In this document: piece after piece, positions 1 through 8,873 of the stretch | How the letters are laid out: each line of letters begins with the position of its first letter | Numbering within the stretch: the stretch's first letter is position 1 | NCBI GenBank assembly: GCA_003116975.1 | Contig: BGKB01000083.1 | Coordinates: 6,603-70,602 of the forward strand | DNA length: 64,000 nucleotides | Source of the DNA: Aurantiochytrium sp. KH105 | Taxonomy: Eukaryota; Sar; Bigyra; Thraustochytrida; Thraustochytriidae | Direction: 5' to 3' | Program-made: the position numbers and the translations under genes | The notes under the pieces: model-generated | Seen by the model: only the letters and a program-made list of their open reading frames with translations | The model's database searches: none | Told to the model about the DNA's origin: nothing

Positions 1-470
1 TTGTCTCTGAGATCATCGTTGAGAGCTTCTTCGACAAGCTTGTCAATGCTGCTTCAGCTCGGAAACGCGGCGGCGCATCTTCAATCTCGCTCAAGTCTAG
101 CAAGCAGCACTCGTGCTCGTCGCGCCGTCTTCTTGGATCGGTTTTCGCATATTACACGCCTCAACGCAGCACGCCGGCCGGCCGGCAAGACCCAAACTCG
201 CGCATGTGTACGCACATACATACTCAGGTCAAGAAAATTCAAGTTTTTGGCAAGGCTGGTGGCGACCGTGTCTCGAATCGACGATCATGTCCGCTCTACA
301 CGCGGGATTATCTGGCAGACCCGCAGAGAGACTTTCAAAAGATGCCTCTGGCCTGCTCAGCTGAAAAACGCCAGGATGAAACGATCAAGATTACAGGCGA
401 CCAAGTAGCTCTCGCAACGTCGGCCGCAGCACGCGTGGAGCGCTCGGTGTCCACGTTCGTGAGCCAGTGA
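1..470 (+). other. Coding-like partial sequence at left edge
   Basis: Two plus-strand frames stay open from the left edge, one to 408 and one to 470, so this may be the 3' part of a gene that starts outside the window. I recognise no family. The frame ending at 408 contains the segment FLARLVATVSRIDDHVRSTR, which recurs with 18 of 23 matching residues (counting the flanking positions) near 8.5 kb. That is the main sign that this frame was once translated. The other frame opens with a helical-looking stretch (VSEIIVESFFDKLVNAA) that also looks coding, so an exon junction inside the segment is possible. It could equally be a gene remnant. Confidence 0.25.
234..303 (+). repeat. 70-bp diverged direct repeat, copy 1
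   Basis: This stretch aligns without gaps to 8474-8543, with 15 mismatches in 70 positions by my hand count (about 79% identity). One frame keeps the same peptide in both copies. Confidence 0.7.
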
Positions 471-1740
471 GCCCTTGGCAACGACACATTGTCCAAGCGC
501 ACACCCCAGCCAAGTCTCCTCGCAGGACTTTGACGCCCTTTGGCCTTTGCTCACCATCTGAAATAGCAACAGCACAGCCCGTTTCGCCGAACGATGTCAT
601 TTCCACGGGTCGAGATTCTTTCGCGTGCACGAGGCACAGCAGCAAGCGACGGCTTTGACGACATGGCGCCTACAGTTGAGCCTCTGGTGCCAGCGATCGT
701 GGCCGCATAAACTTGGGGATCGATGCCCCGCGATTGGCGCTAGCAGCGATCGACTTTGCTGTAGCCAACTTGAACGCGAGTTCGATGCAAGACCACCACG
801 CGCACGAGTAAGCCATTGCATATTACATGCACGCTGCGTCGTTCGAGTTTTCTTTGATCACAAGCGCTCGCGAGGGCACCTGAACGCTGCGGCAGCCTTT
901 TCTTCGCCTTCCTCGTTGCTGCGCAAGAGGCCGAGACGCCGGATAGCGCAAGACAGTCTTTCTGGCTCGCACGTCTCCACTGCAGCTCACCATACTCAGC
1001 CTCCCCGCTTATCTCCTGGCTCGCTCGCTCGCGCTGCCGGCACCCGCGCCTGGAGACGTCGCCTTCGCGCCTTCGCTGGTCGTTTGCATCACCGTTGGAT
1101 CAATCCAACTCCAAGCCGCTCCGTGCGCCAAAGCGCTGCGGCGGGACCTGCCACGGGCGCGCGCCTGCCTGAGCACATCGGGCTCTCAACGCCATCCGTC
1201 GGGCCCGCGCGCTGCCTAGGCGCGCCCCTCGCCTCTCCGCGGCGCCCGGCTTCGTCGTTTTGTCTTCGGCGGCGACGATGAGAGAGAGAGAGGTCGAGAC
1301 TGGCCGAGTCTTTCTCCGATTGTGCCTGGCTGTTTGTTCATTTGCAAGGACCAATGATCCACTTTGCAACGCGCGGATAAAACACTTGGCTGATGTGGAC
1401 CTGATGTGGACCTGGGCACCATCAACGAGCTCGCTGCACGGCAAGCTAGCCACCGATGCCCAAGTCAGACGCGTCGCTCACGAGGCAGCCTCGCCTGGCC
1501 TGCTTGGCCAAAGATAAAAAACAAAAGGCTGAATGCTTGCCAATGCTCGAAGAGACGTGCTCATCATCGCCGCAGGCGTCATCATGTTGATTCTTTGCGA
1601 GGAAAAAACAAAGTGCGTGCGCTCAACAACAACCCACCTCTGACCAGGGGCCCGTCGTCGGCGGTGGCGAGAAAGGTGGGCGCTTCTTCGAGGTCGACGG
1701 CCGCCTCGACCTGCAGGGCCTTCGGCTGCTAACGCTGGGT
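471..1740. other. Gap without a supported gene
   Basis: GC-rich sequence with only short overlapping open frames on both strands, none of which resembles a protein family. I see no RNA gene or ordered repeat. Confidence 0.5.
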
Positions 1741-2348
1741 CTAGCTTGCGGGAGCCAGGTCGCGCAGCGCGTCTTCCTCTGCCAGCGCAAACAGCTCCGA
1801 GGACAGCACTGCGGCGTGCAGCACGCCGGCCTCGCCCTCCTCGTAGCAGTAGTAGCCGCCGAGCTCCCAGTCGAGCTCGTCGACGCGGCTGAGCATGAAG
1901 GCAGCGCTTTCGTTGTCGGCCGCGCCGTCGAGCGCGAGGACGGCGGTCACGTCGACGTCGACGGTGACGGCCATCGAATCCTCCCTGCACGTGCTGTTCT
2001 CGGCGAGGATGATGTCCGCGGCCGCGCCGGTCTCGCCGTCGCCGGCCACTGCGGCCTGGTCTCTGATGACGACGAGGAGAGACTCGGCCAGCGCCATGCT
2101 CGCATCGCTGTGGCCCATGGCCACTGCGCCCTCACTGTAACGGTCCTCGTTCTAGGCGACCACCTGGGAAGACCCGTCGTCGCGTTCGAGGAAGAGGAAG
2201 GCGACTCTGTCGTTGAGCACGGCGCCGCCACCGCTGTGCTTATCGCCATGGTCGATGCAGACCTTCCCGGCCATCTCGTAGATGCTGCTGGCGTCCACGC
2301 TAGGGACAGGAGCGCGCGCCGCGCCTGATAGCCGAGTGGTGCCACTTT
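1741..2348 (-). CDS. Unrecognised acidic protein, 5' end and intactness uncertain
   Basis: The minus strand reads as an acidic, Ala/Asp/Glu-rich protein ending at 1741. From Met at 2124 it gives 127 residues. The same frame continues upstream to about 2348 with believable protein sequence (for example SSIYEMAGKVCIDHGDKH), but one TAG codon at 2152-2154 lies between the two parts. Either the gene is broken there, or a short intron removes the stop. A 39-nt GT..AG interval around it would keep frame, but its donor is weak. No start codon is visible upstream, so a first exon is probably missing. No domain is recognised. A chance open frame in GC-rich DNA is the alternative, though composition argues mildly for real coding sequence. 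Confidence 0.35.
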
Positions 2349-2793
2349 ACAAGATCGAGATCCAACGTAAATATTTTGTTTTTCCTTTTCCTTATTCTTG
2401 TGGTGTTGACGCACAATAGCTTCTTGACAGGTTCATGCGTTTCTATCACAAGACAAAGAATTAAAGCTTGTCTAATAAATGTCAGGATCTTTCGTGGTCT
2501 TGTTTGCTTGAATTAAACGTGTGCATCGACGCACGTGTGCGAACTTTACCTGGATGATGCGATGAGTAGGGCTATAGAATAGGTCGATGGCCCTTGTTCT
2601 CTTTTTTTAATCCATGTGCTGCTCTCTTGTGCCGAAGCTCGCTCGCGGGCTGCAGCTGCCACAGCATGCAGGCAGGCAGGCAGTACTGCAACGAGCGGGG
2701 CGCGACGGGGCCGCGCTTGGCTGCGACCGCTCTGCCGCCCTAACCCTACCAGCGAGTGGCGGGCCGCGGGGCTGCGCTCGATTGTGATCAATC
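2349..2793. other. Intergenic stretch upstream of the nuclease-kinase gene
   Basis: The left half is AT-richer than its surroundings. The right half is GC-rich and probably holds the promoter and leader of the plus-strand gene starting at 2794. It contains a short CAGG repeat near 2670 and a telomere-like motif at 2738-2748. A tRNA-like GCCGAGTGGT string lies just outside, near 2333, but does not fold into a tRNA. Confidence 0.5.
2738..2748 (+). promoter_or_regulatory. Telomere-repeat-like (telobox-like) motif
   Basis: CCCTAACCCTA lies about 45 bases before the start codon of the gene at 2794. Such motifs bind Myb-type factors in plant promoters. The role here is inference only. Confidence 0.25.
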
Positions 2794-5025
2794 ATGTCGA
2801 CCACGACGCCCTTGGTCACCTTGCCCATCGACGAGGCCGACTACACGAAGTGGCCGGACTCGGTCTTCAGAGCGCTCAAGCCCGGGCATGTCAATTTCTT
2901 TAGCGATGACAGCGTGCAGGAGTTCCATCTGTACTTAATGGAAAACTGGGAGACAACCTTGAGCGGAATCGTTGACGCTGATACCGAACGGGCCTTTTCC
3001 GGTAAGGCTTTTTTAGCCAGCAGGGACCAACGCATCGCCCGCAACAAGGCGATTGCAGAGCTGGAGACGGAGCTTAAGGAGTTGAAGAAGAGGCTGGAGC
3101 TTGAGGGTGAATATAACCAAGCGCAGCGTGAGTTCCACTCCTTGCGCGATGACATAGATCGAATCCGTGACAACCCCGACCTCTCGTCGGACGATCGGGC
3201 GCGCCAACTCGCTGACAAGGAAGAGGGACGCGAGAGTATGCGGTCGAGGATTGAGGACATTGAAAATCGCCTCGATGCAAGGGGCTGGTTGCCGGCGATG
3301 CCTCGGCAGAGCCGCGCGGGCTCTGCCGCGAGCGCCAGTACCGCAGGGGGCGACCCTGGGGGTGCACAGCAGCGTGAAATGGTTGCGTTGCAATCAAGGA
3401 TGAATCGAGGCGAACTGCCGTGGAAAGAAGTTCTTGGGCGCGCCCTGTGCGAGCAGGTCGTTAACGCGCCCGCGCCGTCGTCCAGTGGGCCGCGGCCTTG
3501 GGGCTTGAAGTTCCAGCGCATCGGTCACTGGGAAGATTTCGCCTCGAGCATGGACATCGGCGGTGCCATCGGCGGTGAGCTGTCGATCGACGCGGGCGCC
3601 TTTCTGACGCGACGCAGTCTGGACGCCTCGGAAAGCGAGACGGGTTGTGCCATGCTCATGTACGCGCGGTCGGGCGACCCTCTGTTACAGCACGTCTTTG
3701 AGCACCGCGACAAGCCCTTTGGCGATGTCAAGGTATCGCTCAAGTTCGAGTACGTCACGGTTGTGCGCTCTCGGCCCGACCAGCTGTGGCTCGTGGGTGG
3801 GGGCGACGGGGGCGATGAAATGCAGCCTCTGCTGGTGCACGAGCACAAGAGCCCCGCGGCTTTTCCAGGCAAGGACGGATATGGGGTCCGCATGACAGAA
3901 GTTTGGAACCATGCTCTGAGGAGGGAGTCCAACGGGCGTAGAGGCAATATTCCGGATCTTAAGCATGTCGTAGAACAGGCGTACGGGTACATGATCGTCC
4001 TCGGGCTGCGCTACGGCGCCATCAGTACGACGGAGTTGACATGGTTTCTCAAGCGCGACGACGACGATCGTCCGGGCGCGGAGCAACCCGCCGGACTTCT
4101 GGTGTCGAGTCCCTATGAGTGCACGGGTGGCGATATGCAATCCCTGCATATCGGATACCTTACCGCTCTCCTGCATGCCCTCGAGGCTGGGGACGCCGCG
4201 CGGAATCAGTTTCCTGCCCACGACTCTCCCTTGGGGCAGCACGTCATCAAAAAGTGGCGCGCCCAGCTGCGTGACCTTCGCAGAGTGGGGGGCGGCACGG
4301 GGACGCCCTACGAGCAAAAGACTCACGAATACTTTACCAGCATCAAAAACGGCAGGGCGGCGTCCGGTGGGCCGGGCGGTCTGCTCCCGCTCCATCGCTC
4401 TGCCATGGCAGATCTGCTGCCGGTGCCATACGACAAGGCTTACGAGCGCGTGCGAGAGTCTGCGGCCTCGAGCGTGCTGCGGCTGCGACGACCCGACGGC
4501 CACGACTTCATCATCAAGACGCCCGTGGTGGGCACTTCGGATGGCCCCACCGCCGCCGAGGCTGTCGGTGTGGTGGTTCGCGAGACAGACGTCTACGCGG
4601 CTCTCTTCGCCCTGCAGGGATCAGCCGTGCCGCCTCTGGTCTACGGCGGCGCGCTCATGAGCGAGGACGACGGCGGCTGGCACGCGGTCATCACCTTGGA
4701 TGTGGGCACGAGCTTGGACCAGCTCGAGGCGCCGCTCGACAAGGAGGTGCAGGCCCGGGCCCTCGCGGCCCTCGCTCGCGTGCACGCGGCCGGCTGTCTG
4801 CACGGCGACGTGGCGCTGCGCAACTTCGTCCTCTGTCCCGACACGGGCGCCGTGCGTGTGATCGACTTTGCTCGCGCCGAGCTGGTACGGGCAAAGTCCT
4901 CTGGGGCGAAACGCGCCGCCGCGGCCGAGATGGCCGAGCTCCGGGAATGTCTCGGGCTACCGCCGGCGGACGTCTCCTCGCAGTCTCAGCAGCAAGCTTC
5001 TTCGAGCTCCCGCGACCTGGCATAG
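2794..5025 (+). CDS. PD-(D/E)XK nuclease-like plus protein-kinase-like fusion protein
   Basis: The 743-residue product has three parts. Residues about 85-160 form a charged coiled coil. The middle resembles the restriction-endonuclease fold: Pro328-Asp329, then Glu350-x-Lys352 in LLVHEHKSP, then Gln395 in VEQAYGYM, the order PD, ExK, Q expected of that fold. The end resembles a small protein kinase: Lys575 in FIIK, His670-Gly-Asp672 with Asn677 (HGDVALRN), and Asp691-Phe-Ala in place of DFG. Only about 50 residues follow, so the C-lobe is cut short, as in fungal-type and Crinkler-associated kinases. Nuclease-kinase combinations of this sort are known from Crinkler-like effector and conflict proteins of oomycetes and fungi. 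Whether this protein acts inside its own cell or on others cannot be read from sequence, and no signal peptide is visible. The start is the first Met of the open frame, soon after a telobox-like motif. The gene looks intact. Confidence 0.75.
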   Translation: MSTTTPLVTLPIDEADYTKWPDSVFRALKPGHVNFFSDDSVQEFHLYLMENWETTLSGIVDADTERAFSGKAFLASRDQRIARNKAIAELETELKELKKRLELEGEYNQAQREFHSLRDDIDRIRDNPDLSSDDRARQLADKEEGRESMRSRIEDIENRLDARGWLPAMPRQSRAGSAASASTAGGDPGGAQQREMVALQSRMNRGELPWKEVLGRALCEQVVNAPAPSSSGPRPWGLKFQRIGHWEDFASSMDIGGAIGGELSIDAGAFLTRRSLDASESETGCAMLMYARSGDPLLQHVFEHRDKPFGDVKVSLKFEYVTVVRSRPDQLWLVGGGDGGDEMQPLLVHEHKSPAAFPGKDGYGVRMTEVWNHALRRESNGRRGNIPDLKHVVEQAYGYMIVLGLRYGAISTTELTWFLKRDDDDRPGAEQPAGLLVSSPYECTGGDMQSLHIGYLTALLHALEAGDAARNQFPAHDSPLGQHVIKKWRAQLRDLRRVGGGTGTPYEQKTHEYFTSIKNGRAASGGPGGLLPLHRSAMADLLPVPYDKAYERVRESAASSVLRLRRPDGHDFIIKTPVVGTSDGPTAAEAVGVVVRETDVYAALFALQGSAVPPLVYGGALMSEDDGGWHAVITLDVGTSLDQLEAPLDKEVQARALAALARVHAAGCLHGDVALRNFVLCPDTGAVRVIDFARAELVRAKSSGAKRAAAAEMAELRECLGLPPADVSSQSQQQASSSSRDLA

Positions 5026-5188
5026 AGGAAGGACGCTGTAGAATTACGACCAAGAAGGGGGTGGAAGAAGGTTCAAGGCGAGATCAAAACGACCCAAATC
5101 GACTGACATTTATTCTTTTGTTGTTTTGTTTTTCCATGCGACCGGGCCTTCCTCTCCGCCTTTCGCCGCTCTCTTTTGCGCAACGCTG

Positions 5189-5710
5189 TCAGTAGTCGAG
5201 GATCTCGCTGTAGCCCAGCATGGTGCTGATCTTCTTCTTGGCCAGCATCAGCTCGCGGATCTCCTTTTGGATGATGACCAGGTTCTTGATGTTGTTGTTG
5301 AGCGGCTCGACCGCGTTGTTGCGCACATTGCGCAACAGCGCCGTGGAGATCATGTTGTTGCGGATCGACGTGAGCACCTTGAGCTGCTTGAGGATCTCGT
5401 CTGTGGGGTAGTTGGTGTGCACGGTGAAGTGCTCCTCGATGCACGGCAGCGTCCACTCCTCCCGCACGATGGGGCGGCAGTGGCGGTCGAAGTGAGCCTT
5501 GACCAGGCGGAACAGCGCCGGCTGGCTCACCGCCTCGGCGTTCTCCGTGTACAGCTTCATGAGTGTCACGAACTCCGGGTTCTCCCACATCGACCCGGGG
5601 TTGATGTACTTGCACGCGAAGCAGGTCTCCTTGAACTTGACCTCCGTCAGCTGCTCGTACGTCATGGGGAGCATCACGGCCGCGCCGTTATTCTCATCGT
5701 CGTCCCCCAT
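5189..5710 (-). CDS. Unrecognised small protein with Cys/His cluster
   Basis: This 173-residue product, counted from the Met at 5710, has balanced composition unlike the GC-driven chance frames nearby. Near its start is CFACKYINPGSMWENPEF, followed by HFDRHC and EEHFTVH. The spacing of the Cys and His residues would suit a metal site. The second half is helical and Asn/Ile/Leu-rich, ending in GYSEILDY. I do not recognise the family. The frame stays coding-like and acidic for about 100 bases upstream but is not continuously open, so the true first exon is probably further upstream. The gene is divergent from the one at 5962, about 250 bases away, and the two may share a promoter. A foreign origin is possible but not shown. 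Confidence 0.55.
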   Translation of the reverse strand: MGDDDENNGAAVMLPMTYEQLTEVKFKETCFACKYINPGSMWENPEFVTLMKLYTENAEAVSQPALFRLVKAHFDRHCRPIVREEWTLPCIEEHFTVHTNYPTDEILKQLKVLTSIRNNMISTALLRNVRNNAVEPLNNNIKNLVIIQKEIRELMLAKKKISTMLGYSEILDY

Positions 5711-5961
5711 GTCCGTGTCGTCGTCAAAGGTGCCGGCTGCGTCGTGGGCCGCGGCGGCGACCCTCAGCTCGGCGGCGTGCCGCCGCCGCTTCGCCTCCTC
5801 CTATTGCATGTCCTCGGCATTCATTTTGCAACACAGTGCCGCTCTCCGTGTTCTCACCGTGGGGAAGGACGCTGGGCATCTTCATTCATCATTTATGTTT
5901 CAGTCCCATGTATGTGTAGTTTGTCGAAACGCCTGTGTGTGTGGGGGCGCATTTCGTAACC

Positions 5962-6877
5962 ATGGCTTCGGTCGGGGTCAACAGGATAGACATCACTAAC
6001 ACCGGGCAGGGATATTTTCTACTCGAAGCAAGGGGCTTGGACGATGCGCCCGACTGGACGGGCCGCGACTTTTCCTTGCAGATTCAAATCGTTGACGCGG
6101 TAGGTATAACGTGACGGAGGATCTTCTACAGGCCTGCGAGGCCGACATCGATGCCTTCCTGCGGGCGATGGGTGCCAGCCCCCCGTGGGAGGAAGGGGGT
6201 TCCCCGGGGGCGGGGGTGGTGGGCCTCCTCCGCGCAGCCACCCGGCGCCGGGGACGGGCGCGGTCGCAAGAAATACCGCTGTCCCTGGGGGCGGCGCGAG
6301 TAGCAGTAACGCAGCTGGTACCGCGGCCGGCGCGAACACTGGGAGTGGGGAGGCTGGCGCCTCCAATGCCTCCTCGAGCAGCACGAGTGGCAACGCCGAC
6401 AGCGTGCCCGCCGTCACCATAATGCAGGTAGTGACATTCCGCTCTGCGCAGCCCCGCCGGAGCCGGATGTCTGCAATGCATACGCGAAGCAGCGGGCCGG
6501 TACGGGAGCCACGGCACGAACCCGCATCATCGCGCCCACGCCAGACCCGTTCGGGACTGCCGCTTGGTGTCCAGCGGACGACGCCCCGCGCGGCGAAGAA
6601 TAGGGAGACTGGAAAGGAGGGGGGAGCGCCGAAGGGACCATCGCCCATAACGAAGATCAGTACTGCATTGAAGCGGTTAGAGGATGCGAGAAAAACGCCC
6701 GTCAAACAAGAACAGGGTGTTACAAGGGAAGACGCCATGGCGCAAAAGCCGTCGTCTCGCGGGATGCAACAAGTTATAAGAGAGCCTTTCTCCAGATTTT
6801 TCATGAAAAACATGAATATGCTCCAGCTGAGCAGCCAGATGCGAGAACTCTTCGATGACAAAAATAGGCAGCGTTAG
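5962..6877 (+). CDS. Unrecognised Gly/Ser-rich protein, probably spliced
   Basis: Met at 5962 begins a believable exon (MASVGVNRIDITNTGQGYF and on). It meets a strong splice donor at 6100 (GTAGGT), and an acceptor ends at 6131, giving a 32-nt intron. The next stretch reads ACEADIDAFLRAMGASPPWE, after which the best frame changes within a G-rich run near 6200. From there to 6877 another frame stays open as a Gly/Ser/Ala-rich then basic protein ending in ELFDDKNRQR. A further 24-nt GT..AG interval sits at about 6428. The exon structure is therefore only partly resolved: a second small intron or an indel could explain the change. No family is recognised. The gene is divergent from the one at 5189-5710. 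Confidence 0.35.
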
Positions 6878-7702
6878 CTTTGGTGTAGTTCAATATTCTG
6901 GCGGGTTTTGGTTCTGGCGGCTTCTGGCATCGAGTTTGGTCGCTGCCAGGTCTATTCGGCCCAGGGGTCCCAGGGTCGTGGCCCTGGTCCATTTCTGCTA
7001 TGTAGGTCTATGACTATACTGAGGTTATTTTGGGTGTACACACCAAATGCACCCGGTGTGTTGTGCACGCGCGACGTAATGTTCTTTCATCGTGCCCTTC
7101 CGACGTTTGTCGTCGGGTGTCTACATCTCTTATAGCAGTTTCCCGCCTGGCATTAGGTCTTTGGGAATGTCCACTTCATTATTGTGGATCAATAAGTTGT
7201 AACAAATCAAACGTAAAACTCGGCGGGCGTTCTGCCGCGAATGAGCGAATTTACTATTGATTACGGCAAAGGTCGGATATTCTCTTTTGATATAGCTCGC
7301 GTATCTGCTTGAAGCTCGGGCTCGCTGCTGACAGATTTAGCCAGTCTCTGCTTGAGGTCATGACTCCAGTAGTCAAGCTGCTCATGCGTGCAAGTTTACT
7401 CTTGCTTCCCTCTTAGTAAGGCAGTTAACACATCAGAAGTGACGTGGAAAAGAGGATGCCCATTCACTGCAGCCGCGCCATGACGAACCGTGCGGCGCAC
7501 GCGCGCGTTCTCGAGACACACGCCGACGATTCACTTTTTTATTTTTGAATTCATGCGCCGCACGACGCACGCACGGGAACAGCTGAAAGCGCACGTGCCT
7601 TCAGTCGCGCTTCTTTTCCTTTTCCTCACAGGCAGGCTGCAAGACGAATTTCTTGCACTCACTGTCACGAGCTTTGCATGTGCAACGCATTCTGCGCGAC
7701 TC

Positions 7703-7792
7703 AAATTGTGAGCGCAAGGCAAATTATGAGCGCAAAGCAAATTATGAGCGCAACGCAAATTGTGAGCGCGACGCAAATTGGGAGCGCAACTT
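7703..7792 (+). repeat. 18-bp tandem repeat, about five copies
   Basis: The unit is close to AAATTGTGAGCGCAACGC, with one to three changes per copy. Since 18 is a multiple of three, the minus strand reads as a repeated CAHNL peptide, but no supported gene contains it. Confidence 0.8.
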
Positions 7793-8350
7793 CGCAAGTT
7801 GGCATCAGGGACAGAGCTATTCATAATTGACCCCTTGTCTGCCAGCTCCAAACACGCATTGGCCCGGCCCGGCCGGGCGGTCTCTTGCGCAGCGGAATAG
7901 CACACATGGTGGCCCACTCGACTGTCGCCTGTAGCCGCGGACGCGCGCTCTGCGAGCAGCAAGAACAGGACTGCGCGCGTTTCCGTAAACTTTCAACAGC
8001 GGCGAGTGAACGTGACGGTGAGTAAGGAAACTTCTCGAGCTCGAGGCGCCGCCGCGGAAATTAAGCGAGCAAGGTTGACACCGTCTCTTCAGATAATACC
8101 TTCTCCGCAACTGGGAGCCATTGCGAGGAGCGACGGAAAAAGACTTTCATCACACAATAGTTCCTCCGCCTCCGCTAGCTCTTTGTTAACGATAGAGTTC
8201 ATCTTGCACATCTGCGGGCTCTTCTTGCATGTGCAGAAGCGATCTCCAAGCGCGCTTCCGAATTTCAAAAGAGGCCGACTTTCGCTTCATCAGCATTCTC
8301 GTGTAAAAGGAAGACCATTTCCTCCGGCCGCTAAACATAAATCATCAACC

Positions 8351-8600
8351 ATGAACGAGACGCTGTACTTGCTGAACGAGATGGTCGCCAGGATGGTCAA
8401 GGTTGTCGCATCATCAAATAGCAAGGTCGACATGAGGCATTAGATTCAGCGTGTCAGAGGCATTCAAGGCAAAAAGCTTCAAGCTTTTGGCAAGGCTAGT
8501 AGCAGCCGTGTCCGACATCGACGACGATGTCCGCAGTACACGCAAGCTCATATGTCGGTTGGCCGCAATCCCCTCTACGCCAGCTTCGCAATCGAAGTGA
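8351..8600 (+). pseudogene. Remnant of an unrecognised gene
   Basis: Met at 8351 begins MNETLYLLNEMVARMVKVVA and soon stops. A second open frame reaching 8600 includes FKLLARLVAAVSDIDDDVRS, the segment shared with 234-303. The helical, Val/Ala/Asp-rich sequence resembles an N-terminal adaptor-type region, but I cannot name a family. The two parts may be exons of one gene or pieces of a decayed copy. The TIR-NACHT-WD40 gene ends about 270 bases further on, on the other strand. Confidence 0.3.
8474..8543 (+). repeat. 70-bp diverged direct repeat, copy 2
   Basis: Ungapped partner of 234-303, same orientation, 8.24 kb away. The shared peptide frame differs at 5 of 23 residues. Confidence 0.7.
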
Positions 8601-8873
8601 AACGAGCTGAACTTGATACTCTCGTCATTCCAATCAATCACAAACGACTAGTAAAAAGAGGAACAAGAGGGAAATATTTCGAGTCTATTTATCGCCAAAG
8701 GGGCATCGGTTCATGGAAACCTCGGCATACCCCATGATACATCAAAGTATCGTGTGAAAAAGAGAGATGTGCTGGGTGCAGAGAGCTGCTGTCGGAATGA
8801 TATTCAAAGACAACGTTCGCTCTGTGCAAACAGTCTTGTTGACGCGCCAAAGTTTGTGAAAAGTAAATGGAAT

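Larger units (their letters stand above)
6878..8873. other. Two-kilobase gap with repeats and a gene remnant
   Basis: No firm gene. A GC hairpin (CCAGGG..CCCTGG) lies near 6969-6987, just after the preceding gene. An 18-bp tandem repeat is at 7703-7792, and coding-like remnant sequence at 8351-8600 includes the second copy of the 70-bp repeat. The base composition is more AT-rich than the flanking genes. Confidence 0.5.

Noticed and set aside
2318-2375. tRNA-like GCCGAGTGGT string
   Set aside because: No acceptor stem, anticodon arm or T-arm could be paired around it.
6969-6987. Hairpin CCAGGG..CCCTGG as a terminator
   Set aside because: Factor-independent terminators are not expected for nuclear genes; kept only as a note in the gap description.
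7703-7792. lac-operator-like repeats
   Set aside because: Only the half site TTGTGAGCGC matches and it arises from an 18-bp tandem repeat in a eukaryotic genome; no vector sequence is nearby.
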